Source: Sipunculus nudus
Lineage: Eukaryota > Annelida > Sipuncula > Golfingiida > Sipunculidae
Assembly: GCA_026874595.1 (NCBI GenBank)
Contig: CM049316.1
Coordinates: 24,139,839 to 24,203,838 of the forward strand
Reading direction: 5' to 3'
DNA: 64,000 nucleotides
Shown here: piece after piece, positions 37,455 through 49,085 of the stretch
How positions within the stretch are numbered: the first letter of the stretch is position 1
Layout: every line of letters starts with the position of its first letter
The notes under the pieces: generated by a model
The model's database searches: none
What the model was told of the DNA's origin: nothing
The model's input: the letters and a program-made list of their open reading frames with translations, nothing else
Program-made: the position numbers and the translations under genes

Positions 37455-38510
37455 TGCCACGCAGTTAATACCCCAGTTTGTCAAATACTTGCAAACGTTT
37501 ATCCTATATTGCGAAGCTCGAATTGAATCCTCTACATCGCAATAAGTATTATGTAATTTCCTCTCTAAAGTATAGGTCCACGGTCAATTCCTCGGAGACA
37601 TTGTATATTGAATTGAGTGTGTGTGTATGTGTGTGTGTGTGTGTGTGTGGACTGGCCTGACCACCTGTTCAGGTCACGGTCGAGCTTCCAGCAACTCAGA
37701 TTGAGGGGGTCAAGTGGTTAACTGCAATACAGCTTGTGTAATTTTCAAAGAAGAAACAACAGCACTAGGACTTCATTGTTCGCAAACAGTTTTGAATTGT
37801 TGGTTATAGAGCATCCAAAAATAGGGACCCCATATGGCAGAGGCATACATGCATTGGGATACGGATTACTAGTATAATTTTATATTTTAATACATGTAAA
37901 ATTTAAGGACCCGACCTCTAGGTCTGGTGCAATAAAATTAACAAAAAACACCAGTGTCTGTTTTTCCCCCTTTTCCTGTTTGTTTCTCTGTCTGTTTTTC
38001 TGTCTTTCTGTCCCCTTTCTCTCTCCGTCTCTCTTTGTCTCTCTCTCTCTCAATTTCTCAAAATTGCTCCAAAATAAACCAATAGTATGAATAACAAACT
38101 CCTTTTTATGCGAGGTAACCATTTATTAGAATAAATCCTTTATTAATTCATATTCATTCTATAATATAATGTGTATGTCAAAGATGTTTGGCATTATTTC
38201 TGTTTAAGTAATCGTATGACTTAATTTTTCAGCTCAATGTTAACATGGCATGTCAGCTTTTCACGTCTTAGATTAAGACTTTGCGGGAGTCAATTTACAT
38301 CTTTACCATTATATAAATATAAAGACATAGTTTATCAGTGAAACAATCATATGCACTGATTGAAGATATCAGTCCTAGTGATCCCCTAGTTGTTCTGCTA
38401 CAGAATTCATCACTTTTACCAATGCTGTACATATCAAAGATAAATTTCATCATTTGGAAAACCAAGCTTTTTTGTTGCAAAATCTTGAATAATGGAGCAA
38501 ATATGTGTTT
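37455..38510. repeat. Uninterrupted 3' flank of the intact BRICHOS gene
   Basis: Partner of 7005-8370. Here the sequence runs straight on into 38526 and beyond, which matches 28261 onward. It therefore represents the state before the ~20-kb insertion at the other locus. Confidence 0.85.
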
Positions 38511-38701
38511 GTGTGTACAGTTTACCCTGGAAAATGAATATTTCATTTTTCCTTGGTTTAGTTAAAAAAAAAAAACTACGCATCTGAATCTCCCCCATCC
38601 TTGAATATAAATCGACACCACTATTGCCATACCAAGTAAGCCCAAGGAAAATCTAACAAAAACAAAATTCACCATTCGACTTGTTTTAAATATGAATTTT
38701 C

Positions 38702-38707
38702 TTTAAT
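38702..38707 (-). promoter_or_regulatory. Candidate poly(A) signal of the BRICHOS gene
   Basis: Minus-strand ATTAAA about 77 nt past the stop codon. It is the first reasonable signal downstream, but no transcript evidence is available. Confidence 0.4.
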
Positions 38708-38783
38708 GTGTGTTGTCTTTACAAAATGTATCTTTTCTGAATATATATTGGTCTTTCGACACTGGATATTACACGTTCACCAA

Positions 38784-39031
38784 TTACTTGCAGTGGGCAG
38801 TGTTGCTCCACCACATCCTGCAGCAAGGGTAGGTGAGGACGTAACGATAGTAACGTCTTCCTCCGGAGACGTAGATGTACCGAGTGATACGACTGCAACA
38901 GTACAGGTAGCACCTGTTGTTATTCACGAACCGTATCCAATGGTTGTACGTGTAGCGGCTGCATGTAGGGTGTGCACGGCAAGTGTTGATGTCCACGCCT
39001 CGCTTGGTACGTCTGTGGCTCTCTTCGCCAT
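38784..39031 (-). CDS. Exon 6: furin site and mature 71-aa peptide
   Basis: The acceptor CTTCCCCGGCAG precedes the exon, and the split codon T|AT gives Tyr228. GEESHRRTKR follows, then the peptide beginning GVDINTC. Cysteines are at peptide positions 7, 13, 30, 34, 35, 59, 60 and 70. Two vicinal CC pairs bracket a 23-residue stretch of alternating aromatic, branched and arginine residues around SGGRR, which is expected to be a beta-hairpin. The peptide contains 11 Arg/Lys, one Asp and 10 Tyr. The stop is TAA at 38786-38784. The plus-strand frame over the same codons (38706-39047) is an open shadow. Confidence 0.92.
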
Positions 39032-42000
39032 CTGCCGGGGAAGATAATAGTTAATGAGTGTTAAACTTATGAAAAAAATCTCTAGAACTAATCTGGTACA
39101 AAGATCAACTGGGAATCATCTGGACGATATAAAAGGAAATAATGAGTGCATGAGTGCCTATAGACAAAGTAGGGAACAGGTCAAAGTGACATTCGTAAGT
39201 GTGAAATAAAGTGGAATTTATAGAACTAGCGATTCATACTGATTAAACTGAGGAAGGATACATGTTTATGAGATTTATTAAGGAAAAAAACATGCCACAA
39301 TCACCAGAGAGAAAAATCACACCCCACACAACATCAACTTTATTTTTTTATTATAATTAAAATTTATTCATGCACTTAGATATATGCACACACAAAGATA
39401 ACCTGTAACTTATGATCAAGCTCATTCAACTATGTTTTACCTGACTAGACCAATGTTTCTGGTGGGTCAGACTTCAATATCAATAACTTAATACAGATAT
39501 ATAATACACGTATCTGTGAACCATGACCATCACGGAGATTCAGGTAGGTTGTTGTTTTTATTTTTTTTTAAATTCATTTTCACCAAATGTTACGGAAGCT
39601 AAAGTGACAATCTGATCATGAACGTTTGGTAAAAATAATAAAGATTAATACCTAACCGGAATGTCAGGTCCGGTTGACGCACTTAAACCAACTTTACTCA
39701 TTCCTCTAAGTCTATAGATAATGGTAAGGACCCCTGGGTTTGGATTTGATTACTCAATATACAAGGACTGACCAGAGTAACTTCTTTATGCTTTTTGTCA
39801 AGTTTTGATAATCTGACTTAGTTCTATGCTGACATCACAAACTCGATACCAAGTTGTAATGATTGAACCTTAAAACGTCTCAGTTTCTGATGACCCTCGT
39901 TCCTCAGCCCTCCTTTATGCTGCGCTTTAACGTGCAATAAGCAGCTTTGACATGTTTGGGCTTTGCCCATGGCATGACACCAGGATAAACATTTGTCAAT
40001 GTCTAATCCTGCGAATTATTATAAATTTGCACAAGAAACACCGATATGACGAGAGAAGATTATATGCCTCTGAACATGGAAACATGTACCAGTGCTTTCA
40101 AATCCACAAGGAAAAGCAGCCTATGGAGCCCTTCGTTTTGACATTTGTTATATGCACATGAGAGAGACAGTTCAATGAAGACAACTGCACTGTTTTTCTT
40201 GCACGAAAATATATACTGTTTGCATCAGGCAAAAGGCAAAAAAAAAAAAAAATCTGCTCTAAACGCTTTTATGCTTCATTCATCAAAGAAAATTATCATC
40301 ACTCAATTAATGAGCATTGATGTTTAGAAATGGACATATATAGCGAGTACATATATGTAGAAGAGAGTACGTTATAATGGCGAGTAAGGATAGATCACGA
40401 GCTGGCGAGTTTATTGCAGGCTTAAGGGATGTGTCTATATTTTTGTTCCATCAAATCTTTACCAGAAGCATGTGTGCACGAAAACACATTTTCAAGGCAG
40501 CTTCGGCACAAACAAAATTTAAATGATATCTCTAGCAAAGCAGCCTGGTTAGGCAGAACCATGTCTTAAGGTGTTTAACAGAAATTGTCTATTTATTTAC
40601 AGAATTGGTCCTCAGGGTATTTTAATACCCTAGACTTAGGGTATCCTTAGAAAATCATATGATAGCCTAGCTATAAGCCTTCACTGAAAAACCCAACCCG
40701 GGAGGTTTCAAAAAGAACCTTCCAATCTTTCTCATTCGGTCCATTTTGAAAACCTCTCAGAATATTTTAGGAGGTTATTGACGGATCCTATAAGGAACCC
40801 AAGGAGTTTTTAGAAAGAGCAATTTATTTAATGTTCCAGTTAAACATTTGAGAGTTCTCCACTCAGTTCAACACGGAGAACTCTTTAAGGTTCTACATGA
40901 AACTTTATTTAGACTTTCTTTCATTGTCCTACCTCAGTTGGACTTAGATTTCGTTAAAAAAGACTAATAGCTAGCTAAGTAGACTTACACGGTGCAGGAG
41001 TTGTGTTTTCCCCATCTTCAGGGATGCCTTCGTCACTGTCCGGGTACAGCCAGTAGATGGACAGGCCTCGACACAGGTCGTTTACACGCTGTCCCAGGAA
41101 ACCAGTGTCCTTGATCGGTTCTTCTGATGGACGAAGTGTCGCCTGGTCGTCCGGCTCGGTCGGCTTCTCTTCTTCATCTCTGGCCTGTGAGAGTAAAAAC
41201 ACTGTTATTATACTGGTGGAAAGTGTATCAATCGGTTATTCAGGGGTAGGATGTAGCCTAGGGGTTCGTCTTTGGAGCTGAAGGGCCCCGGTTCGAACCA
41301 CACCGGTATCTCAATTGCAGGATTCGGAAATCTCGCTTGAATCTCAGAGATCCATGCTCATGTCTTTACGACAGGTTAAGACTTCTGTATTATTCCTAAC
41401 CTTGTGAATATAAAACCTCGGATCCTGATGGCTAAATAAAACATATAATTCTTACCCTATGGACACCTTTATCCACATTTAATGGATAATGCAAATGACA
41501 AGCCATTGACCTATCCTTAAATTATCTTGTATTCAGAGTTTTCAGAATGATATAGAACATGATATGTATCGAGGTTATATTGAAATATGAGAGTGATTCA
41601 ATTAATGAAAACATGTTGGTTTTATATTTTTAAAGGCCTTTCATATGAATACAACTCCTTTAAACCACCCTTACGACGTTTAGTCGCAATTTCTACTTGT
41701 CAATAACGATGTGTATGACTAATTAGAGAAATACTTAATATAACACGTACAGGGTGTGTCTTCATGTATCGCTCCAGGGTTGCCGGGTCGACACTGGAGG
41801 TTCTGTTCATTGGTGACACGTAGCAGGCTCCCTCACCCTCAGCCGGACGACTAACGTACAGAGTTATACCCTAAAAAGAAAGAAAAGAATTGAGGGTCTT
41901 CAGTATGCGTTATTTATCAGGTCTTCGCCGAAGATTTGTGATTCCGAGTGAAAATTGTCGTTTGAGTACTTCCTTGCGATTATTATCTAAAAGAAATCCC

Positions 42001-45000
42001 CAACAGGCCAGGAAATTAAATACTTCGTTTAATTTATAAACTCATGACTTTTCTAAAGAAATGGGTTTTAAGTGCTTATATGAAACAAGGGAATACATAT
42101 TATATATAGCTTAAAACAAGGTTTCTCTTATACACTTATACAAAACCGGCCGCTTTTCATTCTTGTCGCTAAAGATTATGTTTAACCTATTTCACAATTC
42201 TTTACGTTACGGTCTGACAGTATTATTTATTTACCTGTTTGAAGTCTCGGAGGACTCCCGTTTCCTGTGCTTTGTTTTGCACTCCATCTATAAATTTGTT
42301 ACATATCTTGTTCTGTATATTGTTATATTTCAGTTTTTTTGTTCCTTATTAACTTTTTTGGAAGTTATTGAAGTCTGTGACTGTGCTCAGGTCGACTTTA
42401 TTACCGTAGGTGTTGACTTTTGTGTTGTTATGTTTGCAGTCTATCTGATGTTTGTTTCTCACCTTTTTGAAGTCGTTGAATATTGTGTTTTGGTCGCCTT
42501 TCTTGTCCTCTGTGTTGATCTCGGTGGTGTTGTAATTAACGTCTGTCTTGATGGTCTCCTTGACTTCTTCCCCCTCGGCCTTGAATTTCAGGCGATAGAT
42601 CTGGGAGGAAAATGATTGAAATGATTGAAAAACAAATATGAAATGAAGCATTATTATAGATAACTGTATTCAGCTCTGAGAATATTCTAGAATTCCTCAT
42701 ACATAGAGTGACTCCTACCATATCATGTTAAATGTGTAACATTAACATATGAAAAAGAATGGTCTGTAAATCGTTATATTACACTTTGTTACATTATATA
42801 CACAAAAAAGCACGATGAACGAAACATTGATCTTAAAATTTGGAACTGTAGCAACTGAATGTTAGTGATTTAATTTAAAAAACAAAAATATAAAATCTGA
42901 GCATCGCTTGGCCTCATTTAATGAAAACTCAAATTGATGCGATGTTTTTTTTTATCAATATCTCAAAGACCGTTGATAATAATCAACCGGTAATTCAGTC
43001 CTCATGGCTTAACCTGATCATACAGATGATTTTAGTCATTTGAGAATCATTAGTATTCAGAAAATATTTTTAACTTAAGAATTTTAACATTTAATTTACT
43101 TCGGATAAAAAAGGATCGTAAAATAAAATCTCACATTCACGAGATTGTCCGAGACTTCCTTCGTCGTCTGCTTCATCAAGAATATTCCTACCAGAAAGCC
43201 CGCCACGACTATGGCAACCACAAACACGGTAGTCAGGGCGATCAGCGCGTGCTTCCCAGTTACCCTTTTCTCTCCCCTCCTGGGCTCCTCCAACGTGAAC
43301 TACAAAAAGTACAAATGAAAAGACTGGTTATGTGTCCGGAAACCAAATGGCAACAAAACATTTTTCTCTTTAGAGATAAAGAACTGATTTTATTTTTCAA
43401 TTTTAGAATTGTTTAAAATTGTTGTTGAGTTAATTTAATTTTTTTCTGTAATATACATAAGCTCGACCTATCTTATACAAAGGTTCTTTGAACAGCTAGT
43501 TTAACACCCTCCTGTTATAATATATCATTGTAAACCTTGAAGTAAGGCCTGGTTTAATCCTGGGTCTCTCTTAACATGTTCCGACTTCGGTTGACCATGT
43601 TCTTGATAGGACGCTGTAGGAGGAAGTCATTGAACTTGGGTGGAAATGATACAAAGTTATTGGAAAATATGAAATGGGACTGTGTAGAGGGACTACGGAG
43701 CTGATACAAGCATCTACGAAAAGTCTTAAACATTTTTATACTTTTATGGGTTTGACTAAAACACGTTTTTGCCATCGATCGGTTAATTGTATTATTAATT
43801 AAAAAAATTAACGTTATAACAATTGTAGAAATCCGTTCGTTATAACCAATTTTGGCATTCCACAGGTCCTAGACTTGCAATCCTTACAAAGAAAACTAAT
43901 TTGCGGTAGATTTCTTTTTATTCGATATAACTACTGTTGCTTACACCTAATGTTGCCAAAATGTACATCGGCATTTGGAATATGCCATCAGTATGTTTAG
44001 GTCATGGCGGGTTTGACAAGGACAAAAATGAAGAAAGTTGATTTTGTGTTGTTCGAAGTGACCAGTTCTATACAATAATATATTGTAATCCAAGTGCAAA
44101 TTTTGATTTCTTAGAATAAAAATTATAAAGAAAGATATTTGTGATCGTAGAGGTCGCATTTACAAATTCATGCACAATTTATGTATTGTGACCTTGTATG
44201 GTTTTTCTGATGTTTTCTGATGTACCGTGCTGTATTTCAAATATAAGACAAATTTTCTTTACATTCCAATTCGTGTACATTTAAAGTGTTCTAACGTCTT
44301 TGCATTTTCAGTAAACTCAGCAGGGTATCGCTTGAATATAATCCCATGTGCCAATTCAATTTTAGTTATTTGACGAACTGCATAGGCTTCTCTCTTATTC
44401 AATCTTTTGTAAATATTAGGTAATTCAAATATTTCAACACAATAGTTTTTTATTTTTTTGCAATTATTCCAAATTGTTCCTTATCTACATTATGTGTTCA
44501 ACCAAGGAGGGTATTGACAAAGATTTCTTGTTCTTTACTGCCTCACACCTATTAAATAAAATTCAGGCCTATTTCTAATTTTTATAATTAGAATTTTGAT
44601 TTTAAAATCAGTTTTTTAATATTTGAAAACTTTGAGAGATTGGCTTTTTAAGCTGGTCGGAAAGTGTCATCTCTTATAAGATTCATTGATATCAAATGTG
44701 TTTAGCAATGCAAAACCATGCACGTCTGACATGACACTTTCCAACTATTTATCTGAAACTTAACTTGTTTATTTGAAATTTAACTTGATACGTGCAAGGA
44801 GAAAATTTATTTTGTCAATCTTAAAATTTAAACAGGTTTTGCCAATCATTATTTTTGATGACGCATATTATTAATATTGATGGTAAGAGAAGATTTAATG
44901 AAATATAAATACATTGTAAGATGTATTTATTTCTAGAAAATAATCAACAGGTCAAAATAATTTATCGGACTTTTTTTAACTTTAGTGTAGTCTAATTAGT

Positions 45001-45209
45001 TTAAACTGTAAGTTGTTCCGGAAGTTATCAACAAATATTAAACTCTGATACCAATCAGTAATTGAAAGAGAAAAAACCAGTTTTAAATAATAACTTAAAC
45101 CCTCCCCTAAATTGCAAATTATAAACGAATAAGTCAACGTGATTACCTGAACTGGCGCTTCTTTTCCGTCTGCCATCGTCTGCTTCGTTAGTGACGTCAC
45201 TGGTTTCAT
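38784..45209 (-). CDS. BRICHOS-domain membrane precursor of a cationic 8-cysteine peptide (6 exons)
   Basis: Six exons join in frame: 45209-45147, 43299-43135, 42600-42463, 41870-41751, 41184-40989 and 39031-38784, giving 309 aa. All introns are GT/AG; introns 1-4 are phase 0 and intron 5 is phase 1. Residues 1-37 are cytosolic and basic, and 39-63 form one membrane helix (ALIALTTVFVVAIVVAGFLV...). A linker follows, then the BRICHOS domain with the three family-conserved residues at Asp119, Cys138 and Cys200. RRTKR at 234-238 is a furin-type site, releasing residues 239-309: 71 aa, 8 Cys, net charge about +10, Tyr/Arg-rich. In arenicin-type precursors BRICHOS escorts a beta-sheet-prone antimicrobial peptide through secretion, so the same role is inferred here. 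A second in-frame ATG at 45176 has a better Kozak context and would give 298 aa. Confidence 0.93.
39048..40980. other. Intron 5 of the BRICHOS gene, no independent gene
   Basis: Homologous in part to the intron of the truncated copy (39060-39340 with 28800-29260; 40440-40960 with 32431-32860). Short frames such as 39952-40161 have no support. Confidence 0.7.
40989..41184 (-). CDS. Exon 5: second half of BRICHOS domain
   Basis: The acceptor TTACTCTCACAG precedes ARDEEEKPTEPDDQ, and the exon ends ...TTPAP plus one base at the strong donor CCGT|GTAAGT. It contains the second BRICHOS cysteine in NDLCRGLSIYWLYP (residue 200 of the protein) and an acidic tail that would lie just before the processing site. 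ENTT is a possible N-glycosylation site. Confidence 0.92.
41254..41299 (+). mobile_element. tRNA-like (SINE head) fragment in intron 4
   Basis: An A-box-like TAGCCTAGGGGT (41254-41265) and a perfect B-box-like GGTTCGAACC (41290-41299) have tRNA spacing. The flanks do not form an acceptor stem, so it is a SINE or tRNA-pseudogene remnant and not a working tRNA gene. Confidence 0.5.
41751..41870 (-). CDS. Exon 4: first half of BRICHOS domain
   Basis: The acceptor TTCTTTTTAG precedes GITLYVSRPAEGEGACYVSP, and the exon ends ...YMKTHP at donor GTACGT. It holds the first BRICHOS cysteine (residue 138) and an N-glycosylation motif, NRT. It is forty codons, phase 0 at both ends. Confidence 0.93.
42463..42600 (-). 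CDS. Exon 3: linker and start of BRICHOS domain
   Basis: The acceptor TTTTCCTCCCAG precedes IYRLKFKAEGEEVKETIKTD, and the exon ends NTIFNDFKK at donor GTGAGA. NDF carries the conserved BRICHOS aspartate (residue 119). It is forty-six codons. The large plus-strand frame over it (42163-42615) is a shadow. Confidence 0.92.
43135..43299 (-). CDS. Exon 2: transmembrane segment
   Basis: The acceptor CTTTTTGTAG precedes FTLEEPRRGEKRVTGK, then a 25-residue hydrophobic helix, then KQTTKEVSDNLVN at donor GTGAGA. Basic residues before the helix place the N-terminus inside the cell (type II). It is fifty-five codons, phase 0 at both ends. Confidence 0.93.
43300..45146. other. Intron 1 of the BRICHOS gene
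   Basis: AT-rich intron of 1.85 kb. The minus-strand frames at 43554-43775 and 43947-44159 have no domain support. Confidence 0.8.
45147..45209 (-). CDS. Exon 1: translation start and short cytosolic tail
   Basis: ATG at 45209 opens MKPVTSLTKQTMADGKEAPV (then Q) and the exon ends at donor CAG|GTAATC. The second ATG (45176) has A at -3 and G at +4 and may be the preferred start. There is no signal peptide; secretion relies on the exon 2 anchor. Confidence 0.85.
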
Positions 45210-45277
45210 CTGACTCGGATGTCTTCTGCTGTCTGGTATCTCTGCTGACTTCTGGCTAGATGGGCTTCTCTTCCAGC

Positions 45278-45331
45278 TATTTAAGCACTTTACCCGAGGA
45301 AGGGGAGGGGTATGACATCATGGAAAATTCA
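45278..45331 (-). promoter_or_regulatory. Candidate core promoter of the BRICHOS gene
   Basis: A TATA-like CTTAAATAG (minus strand, 45285-45278) lies about 70 bp before the first ATG, leaving room for a ~40-nt leader. Further upstream are TGACATCA (45313-45320, CRE/ATF-like) and GGAAAATTCA (45322-45331, one base off a Rel/NF-kB site). Such sites are common by chance; they are noted because the product is probably an immune peptide. Confidence 0.45.
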
Positions 45332-48300
45332 GGCATGATGGAAGCCCAATCGGCACTACCGCCCTAAATTCAAGGAAATGATACAATCGGGGTAAAGAAT
45401 CTATTGAATATGCGCAACCATGTATAGCGTGTTACTGGTCAAGGCACTGCCGGGGCTTACAAGAGAAGGATCGAGGTAGTTTGAATTACAAGCCAACCGT
45501 AAACGTATTCATATTAAACTTAACATATACCAGGGTAACTTCCTGGTCTGCAGCCTTTACACTAGGATGGGTTTGAGTACAGAAAAGCCAAAAATAAATA
45601 ATACTGTGGCTACTTAAGATCATACCTTATGCAAACATACGTTTCTTTATACACATAAAACTTGACACATGTTTTTTCCTGCAATATTAAAAAAAAAGTT
45701 GGTAACCGATACTCGGCTATAGTTGGTATGGATATAAATATCTTTTGGATTGTCATCCTATTTCAGTTGCTATTCATTTAAGCACTGACAAAAAATGTAA
45801 TGTCAAAGTAAATTAAAACAGAGAAATTCACTAAACACATTTTTAAGGAACAGAATATTGAGATATTCTTCAAACGTTACTGAAATTGTGCGAACCATCA
45901 ATTTATTTGAAAGAAGATCTGTGTCAACACTCTTTCTATTATCAGATGCAATGACACTGTGTCACAAGTATCTAAGCCCTAATTAATTAATTCTAATAGT
46001 GTATCTGATTAAATTCAAAATTATAACCACATCAATTACAAAATTGGATTTTTCATTTATATATATATATATTTGTGAATTTATCTGTGAAAATATAATA
46101 TCATATATAATATAGTTTGGCATTGTGGCATTTAAATGGTGGCGTTCTCGCCGTAGATATGAAAGTGTCAGGGCTCACGGCCCATTATAATCCAAAGTGA
46201 CATGACTTAGACACAGGGCCTGTAGTTAACATAAGTGTGTCTCAGGTGATAGTTTACTTAAATCTTTTACGGTGCGACCATTCTTACAGAAACTGTAAAA
46301 CACACCAGCCTTACCTTACATTATTCATGCTGTGTACGAACTGCCTGACAAGTGCCTTAAAATAAGGAAATACATATCGTATATTATATAAATATTATAT
46401 ATATGTATAATTTATATATTCCCTATATTATTTAGGTTTCCAAATACATATTCTGCAGAATGTGCCTCAGAGTATACTCCCTTCAGACTGCTTATTTTAC
46501 ATTTGTTCCGCCATATACATGTGTGGGAGACACCTCTGACAACTTCCTCAAAGCCATGTATTACATTTTATTTATTATAATAATTAGCAATATGATATGC
46601 AGAATCCATATAAACGAGGTAAGGAGATATGCGGGGAAAATCAGCGCCATCCAGGGGCCTTCCTGTTTCGCATTTTCAAGTTTTGCATGTATGCAACACC
46701 CCTAAGCCCCCTCCCAACTATTTGACCTCGCTATGTGAACCCCCCCCCCCCACCTCCTCACCCACCCGACCAACACACACCCATTCCCAAATCCTGTATC
46801 CGCCCCTGTTCTCGTTATCTTTAGTTTGACAAAAGGCAAACAGTTTGTTATTTTGGAAGTATAAAGTCCTATGTTAAAAATATACACATAAGCCTATAGA
46901 TGATACTTTATCTAGTCGGTCTTTAAAACTACATCGATTCAACAATCCTTCTTAAACCAGCTGAGAGGAAATATTTAAAAAAAATATGTTAAGAGTGTAT
47001 ATGTTCTAAACATTTGAGCTTTTCGTACCCATGCATTATTATGGAGACATATGACAAATGAGTAAACATGTTATCTTAAAACCATAAGTCGGATATTTTC
47101 ATTTTGTGAGACGAATTAAGAGATGCGCAGTTTCAATCACCTGCTATTCCTGAATTAATCCTGATATTTTAACAAGACGGTGTTGTTTCTTGAATGCAGC
47201 AGAGAGACAGAGGCAGAGAGACAGAGGGTTTAATTTCTACAGGGCGAACTTCACAGCATGTGCGTTTTTTTCGTGATTTATAAAGGATCTTTTTTTCCTT
47301 ACGAAATTGTACTTTATTCTATAAACGGCATTCAATTCTAGTAATAGAATTACCCGAATGATCTTGACCAGTAGAATTCTGTACCATATTGTACAAGTAA
47401 AATTTTAAATGTTTGCAACAGATAAAAAAAAAATAATAATAATTTTGTGATGTAGCAAGAAACAAATAACAATATTAAATATAGTTTAAGTATCCGTTTA
47501 TATGACAAAAATATTATGGGTGATAATTATTTTATATATTGCATGGTTTTATCTGTTATATTTAAAATTATAATATTTTCCGTATTCAAGATTTCGACCT
47601 GGCTACATAATTGACCTTTGAACGATCCTATGATGCAGGTATGATAAACGCAAGAATTAATTTAGCGAAGATTTTATATATGTGTGTGTGTGCGTGTGTG
47701 TGTGACTGCACCCTGTGCATCAGCAACGTACCCCGTGGACCCTATAATATAAAAGCGTCTGGAATCCTATAATATTTTAGGTCCTTGAGAGGCTCGCTCA
47801 AGATCAACCAGCGCATATAATATAATCAATGCCGTCCAGGGCCTGAGGTGCTGTTGATAACTGCAGCTGATATACCCATGCATAATAAGTTACCACAGGA
47901 TGCGACCTGCTGCAGCAAGCGCGTTCTGCTGACGCGTGACCACCGGTCACATCACGCGTACTCAACCGTTCTTCAAATCGGCCGCGCAATGCTCCAATGA
48001 GCTGCTGTAATCAGATACGATAAGCTCGTGCGCGTCAATGCATCTCCGTGTGGCAGCGATTTCGAAAACCAACAGGCCATCCACGCAAGTCCGAAATGCA
48101 ATAAGTCCAAATGCGATTAATAGGGTGTTATTTATAAATTCTGGCATTTGGAAAATTGTAATTATAATATCTCCTGAATCAGTCCGGTAATGCATTTGAG
48201 CTCGTTGGGTCATTAGTCAAATCCGTTTGGGTCCGTTGGTGGTTCGTTTGGGTTAACATTTATTCTTTCACAGATAACATTTTTATGGTATTTTATCCCC

Positions 48301-49085
48301 AAATGGATTCTTATTTTAATTGTTTTAATAGATGTCCCATGATTTAAAGACATTTTTAAACATGAAGGCCATAGCCCGCGAAGTTTCTTCTGTGTGGCTG
48401 AAAATCCCAGTTCCTACTCGAAAATCTCTGAATAATTCATGAATATCTGTCTTTACAGTCATTTTAAAATTCACTGTTGTGAATCCATTTGGTTTATAAA
48501 GGTTTTCCATGCTCGCCCATTAATTGGTAATCCACTCAGGAGTCTTGCTTTGTGAAAGTGGGATATTGCCTCTTTCATACATGTAAGATTGAAACGCATT
48601 CTAGGCGTAAGACCACAATGAAAATAAGCTAATTGTGCCTATAGTGGGCCATCCTCTTGTTTGTTAGGGATAAACGAATGAATTGCTATTCAGCTAAGAC
48701 CATCAAACTATTCTGGCAATATTTCGCACATAACATTCGTTATCTTGTTAGATTGTGTTTCCAATCTAAGTCTCAGGCCTAGCGTGAGAGGGGTGCTTTC
48801 TCTTGTATTTCTTTTGAGATTGACTTGGCAAGAGTCCATTTCTCGACAAAATAAGTCAATGAGACAGGCTCTTAAAGTAAAATAAGGGTATCATATTTAC
48901 TTTTACACATGTCTATGTTAAATCTAATGTGAAATAAATCGGACGAGATAATAATGTTTACACTGATTAGATCAAGACCAGAACCTTGATATATTGACTA
49001 GTTCACATGAAAGTGTGCCTCTATACAATATCTGACCGTGTGTAAGCAGTTAATTATATTACCCTGCAATTCAGATTTTAAAGGT
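45332..49085. other. Intergenic, no gene seen
   Basis: AT-rich. It holds short (TA) and (GT) tracts near 46065 and 47680, a C-run at 46740 in a GC-rich patch (46640-46800), and short unsupported frames near 47800-48510. No RNA gene was recognised. Confidence 0.55.

Noticed and set aside
42163-42615. 150-codon plus-strand frame with hydrophobic stretches
   Set aside because: It overlaps exon 3 of the minus-strand BRICHOS gene. The splice sites, the phase and the BRICHOS match favour the minus strand.
47804-48510. Minus-strand frames of 61-83 codons
   Set aside because: They are short, with no domain, no splice support and no repeat-family match that I could defend.
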